Positions 5,817-7,442 of a DNA stretch of 7,442 bases are shown here, piece by piece. This DNA is from an uncultured Caryophanales bacterium (GTDB taxonomy: Bacteria; Bacillota_I; Bacilli_A; RF39; UBA660), in the NCBI GenBank assembly GCA_937897245.1, contig CALCBO010000224.1, positions 1 through 7,442 on the forward strand, given 5' to 3'. A program made the position numbers and the translations under genes. The notes below the pieces were generated by a model. That model was not told where the DNA came from. It was given only the letters and a program-made list of their open reading frames with translations, and searched no databases. Within the stretch, counting starts at the first letter, position 1. Each line of letters begins with the position of its first letter.

Positions 5817-5845
5817 ACTATATGATTCATTTTATTTTTTGTCAA
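5817..5845 (-). promoter_or_regulatory. Near-consensus promoter of the 62-residue gene
   Basis: A perfect TTGACA (5845-5840), a 17-base spacer and TATAGT (5822-5817, five of six bases) form one of the best vegetative promoters in the window. Transcription should start near 5810, leaving a leader of about 13 bases that begins at the ribosome binding site. Confidence 0.82.
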
Positions 5846-5865
5846 TAATTTATAGTATACAAAAG

Positions 5866-5892
5866 AAAAAAAGATATATTGAATATCTTTTT
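5866..5892 (-). terminator. AT-rich intrinsic terminator of tsf
   Basis: Immediately at the tsf stop codon, AAAGATAT (5890-5883), loop TCAAT and ATATCTTT (5877-5870) form an 8-bp hairpin. It can extend by two A-U pairs into the TAA, and the T-run continues to 5866. The stem has only one G-C pair, so it may be leaky. It fits a break before the small gene with its own promoter. Confidence 0.6.
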
Positions 5893-6781
5893 AAGCATTC
5901 ATTTGAGCTGCAACTTCTTCAGCAAAGTTTTCTTCTTTCTTTTCAATACCTTCACCAACAGCAAATCTTACCATAGAAATTACTTCTCCACCATTTTCTT
6001 TAACAAATTTTTCTACTGTTAATCCAGAATCTTTTATATAGTCTTGTTCTACTAAACAGTTTTCTTTGAAAAATTTATTTAATCTTCCAGTAGCCATTTT
6101 ATCTAAGATTTCATCTGATTTCTTAGCGTTTTTCTCATCATTTTTTATTTCAGCTTTGATAACTTCTTTTTCATGTTCAATCATTTCTTTTGGTACTTCA
6201 TCACGGTTTACAGCGATTGGAGCCATAGCACATACTTGCATAGCTACATCTTTACTTACTTCTTCGTTATCAGTTCCTTTAATAACTACTACTGAAGATA
6301 TTCTTCCTCCCATATGTCTATAAATACCAAATATTTCATCATCATTTTTAGTAACTCTTTCGAATCTTCTAAATGATATTTTTTCACCAATTGTAGCTGT
6401 TTCTTCAACTATTCTTTCAGCAATTGTTTTACCATCTTTTAATTTTACTTCTTTTGCTTCTTCAATTGTTTGACATTTATCATTCATTAAAGCTTCTTTC
6501 ATTTCTTCTAATAATTCTGTAAACTTTTCATTTTTAGTAACAAAATCAGTTTCACAGTTTACTTCAAAAATAATAGCTTCATTTTCTTTATTATCAGTTA
6601 CAGTTAATCCTTCAGCAGCAATTCTTGATTCTTTCTTAGCAGCTTTAGCAATTCCTTTTTCTCTAAGCCAATCAATAGCTTTGTCCATTGCTCCTTCGCA
6701 TTCTTCTAGGGCTTTCTTGCAATCCATCATTCCAGCTCCAGTTTTTTTTCTTAATTCTTTTACATCACTTGCTTTAAACAT
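5891..6781 (-). CDS. tsf: Elongation factor Ts
   Basis: EF-Ts is the nucleotide exchange factor that regenerates EF-Tu-GTP in the cytosol. The 296 residues match the usual length for Firmicutes. The N-terminal UBA-like domain (1-50) shows VKELRKKTGAGMMDCKKAL at 7-25 and AIDWLREKGIAKAAKK at 35-50. The EF-Tu-contacting motif NCETDFVTKNEKF is at 75-87. The core with its dimerisation region follows, including a conserved MQVCAMAP stretch. The ATG at 6781 is chosen because GAGGAGGA (6787-6794) is 6 bases away. A reading from 6808 would add nine residues that run through the ribosome binding site. The gene follows rpsB, as in most bacteria, but a hairpin with a U-tract and a likely promoter lie between them. 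An AT-rich terminator begins at its stop codon. The pyrH gene usually found downstream is missing. Confidence 0.98.
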   Translation of the reverse strand: MFKASDVKELRKKTGAGMMDCKKALEECEGAMDKAIDWLREKGIAKAAKKESRIAAEGLTVTDNKENEAIIFEVNCETDFVTKNEKFTELLEEMKEALMNDKCQTIEEAKEVKLKDGKTIAERIVEETATIGEKISFRRFERVTKNDDEIFGIYRHMGGRISSVVVIKGTDNEEVSKDVAMQVCAMAPIAVNRDEVPKEMIEHEKEVIKAEIKNDEKNAKKSDEILDKMATGRLNKFFKENCLVEQDYIKDSGLTVEKFVKENGGEVISMVRFAVGEGIEKKEENFAEEVAAQMNA

Positions 6782-6786
6782 TTTAA

Positions 6787-6794
6787 TCCTCCTC
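6787..6794 (-). promoter_or_regulatory. Ribosome binding site of tsf
   Basis: GAGGAGGA ends 5 bases before the ATG at 6781 (GGAGG core 6 bases away) and rules out the in-frame ATG at 6808, which lies upstream of it. Such a strong site fits a highly expressed elongation factor. Confidence 0.85.
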
Positions 6795-6812
6795 AAAATT
6801 GTATTCATTGAT

Positions 6813-6841
6813 ATTATATCGCATTTTTTAATTTTTAAAAA
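6813..6841 (-). promoter_or_regulatory. Probable tsf promoter between rpsB and tsf
   Basis: TATAAT at 6818-6813 lies after the rpsB hairpin, with TTTTTA at 6841-6836 (17-base spacer) as a weak -35 inside an A/T-tract region that could act as an UP-like element. The expected start near 6806 gives a leader of about 25 bases. It would allow tsf expression independent of rpsB read-through. Confidence 0.5.
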
Positions 6842-6852
6842 TATTTTTAAAC

Positions 6853-6874
6853 AAAAAGGATGGTTTGACCATCC
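6853..6874 (-). terminator. Terminator or attenuator between rpsB and tsf
   Basis: GGATGGT (6874-6868), loop CAA and ACCATCC (6864-6858) form a perfect 7-bp stem with four G-C pairs, followed by five T. This is the clearest simple hairpin terminator in the window. Partial termination between rpsB and tsf is known from other bacteria and would set the S2 to EF-Ts ratio. Confidence 0.8.
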
Positions 6875-6889
6875 ATTTAATAAGTAAAA

Positions 6890-7442
6890 CTATTTCTTCA
6901 ATATTTCAACTAAATCTGCTTTTTTCATTGTTGAATAACCTTTAATACCAGCTTCTTTAGCTTTTGCTTTTAAATCAGCTAGAGTTAAACTTGCTAAATC
7001 TTCTTTTACTTCTTTGGCCTTTTCTTTTATTTCAGTTGCTTTTTCTTTGATTTCTTCTTTAGAAACGTTTTTTATTTCTTCTTTCTTTTCTTCAATATCT
7101 TTTTTTACTTTTTCTTTTACTTCTTCAGCCTTTTCTTTTACTTCATGAGCTTTTTCTTTAATTTCAGCTACTTTTTGAGTTGGTCTTACTCTTTTTTCTT
7201 CCTTCTTGTTTTCTTTTTTATCACTCTTATCATCGTCATTAACATAATCAATGATTTCATTTCCATTAACTTCTGCAATAGCGTTAGTTAAAGCACCAAC
7301 TAATAGTTTTACTGAACGTACAGCATCATCATTACCAGGAATTACATAATCTACCATATCTGGATCGCAGTTTGTATCAACAATACCAAATACAGGTATT
7401 CCTAGAATACGAGCTTCTTTAATAGCAATTTCTTCTTTACGT
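6890..7442 (-). CDS. rpsB: Ribosomal protein S2, C-terminal 183 residues, with a long heptad-repeat and Rho_N/SAP-like tail (runs off the right edge)
   Basis: S2 is a primary protein of the 30S subunit, on its back near the platform. The visible start, [20 protein letters not shown] then [20 protein letters not shown] and [15 protein letters not shown], is the conserved C-terminal core, so identity is certain. Ordinary S2 ends about 20-35 residues after this core. Here about 120 residues follow the [11 protein letters not shown] segment at visible residues 53-63. First comes an acidic/basic linker ([17 protein letters not shown]), then about 65 residues of heptads of the form E-I/V-K-E-K-A-x ([20 protein letters not shown] and again [20 protein letters not shown]), predicted as one long amphipathic helix. 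The last 35 residues ([20 protein letters not shown] then [12 protein letters not shown]) resemble Rho_N (Rho N-terminal, SAP-like) helix-extended-loop-helix domains, which bind nucleic acid in Rho. Using the family's core length, the full protein would be about 350 residues. A hairpin terminator follows 15 bases after the stop. Confidence 0.96.
   Translation of the reverse strand, partial: RKEEIAIKEARILGIPVFGIVDTNCDPDMVDYVIPGNDDAVRSVKLLVGALTNAIAEVNGNEIIDYVNDDDKSDKKENKKEEKRVRPTQKVAEIKEKAHEVKEKAEEVKEKVKKDIEEKKEEIKNVSKEEIKEKATEIKEKAKEVKEDLASLTLADLKAKAKEAGIKGYSTMKKADLVEILKK

Noticed and set aside
5798..5845. Longer form of the small gene from the TTG at 5845
   Set aside because: It would start inside the -35 box, upstream of the predicted transcription start, and would read through the AGGAGGT.
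6782..6808. Nine-residue longer EF-Ts
   Set aside because: The extra codons cross the GAGGAGGA site. EF-Ts proteins normally begin a few residues before the VKELRKKTG motif.
1..7442. UGA read as Trp (mycoplasma-type code)
   Set aside because: All conserved genes are intact with the standard code, Trp residues are TGG, and all stops seen are TAA or TAG. The window gives no sign of recoding.
1..7442. Mobile elements, CRISPR arrays, tRNA or rRNA genes, toxin-antitoxin or defence systems
   Set aside because: I found no transposase or integrase motifs, no spaced direct repeats, no cloverleaf sequences and no rRNA segments. The only clear repeats are the heptad codons in rpsB and low-complexity Lys codons.

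Overview
The window is a very AT-rich stretch of bacterial chromosome in which every convincing gene lies on the minus strand, so it reads from right to left. The set rpsB, tsf, frr and pheST, a tRNA-Phe T-box leader, AGGAGG-type ribosome binding sites, TTGACA/TATAAT-type promoters and AAA/GAA-rich codon use point to a low-GC Firmicute, such as a reduced Bacilli or Mycoplasmatota-like gut lineage. No gene needs UGA read as Trp, so the standard bacterial code fits. The species assignment is inference.

Layout, in transcription order. (1) 7442-6890: C-terminal half of ribosomal protein S2, running off the right edge. It carries an unusually long Lys/Glu heptad-repeat tail that ends in a Rho_N/SAP-like module. 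A hairpin with a U-tract follows. (2) 6781-5891: elongation factor Ts, with its own likely promoter and an AT-rich terminator. (3) 5797-5609: a 62-residue basic protein of unknown function behind a near-consensus promoter. (4) 5550-4660: a 296-residue Lys/Thr/Pro-rich protein with a single C-terminal membrane helix. (5) 4590-4042: ribosome recycling factor, whose stop codon sits inside a terminator hairpin. (6) 4009-3401: a 202-residue protein I do not recognise. (7) About 3393-3178: a T-box leader with a UUC (Phe) specifier. (8) 3165-2527: a HAD-family phosphatase. (9) 2524-1475: pheS. (10) 1475-1: the first 491 codons of pheT, running off the left edge.

The theme is translation: a ribosomal protein, an elongation factor, ribosome recycling, and phenylalanyl-tRNA synthetase. 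The HAD gene, pheS and pheT form one tightly packed operon that should be switched on when uncharged tRNA-Phe accumulates. The usual rpsB-tsf-pyrH-frr order is broken: pyrH is absent, and two Lys-rich orphan genes occupy its place.

The points most worth a second look are the S2 tail, the odd expression platform of the T-box, the HAD gene as first member of the Phe regulon, and the two Lys-rich proteins between tsf and frr. I see no clear new defence or mobile system, no IS element, no CRISPR array and no tRNA or rRNA gene. No stretch longer than 300 bases lacks a gene or a regulatory RNA.
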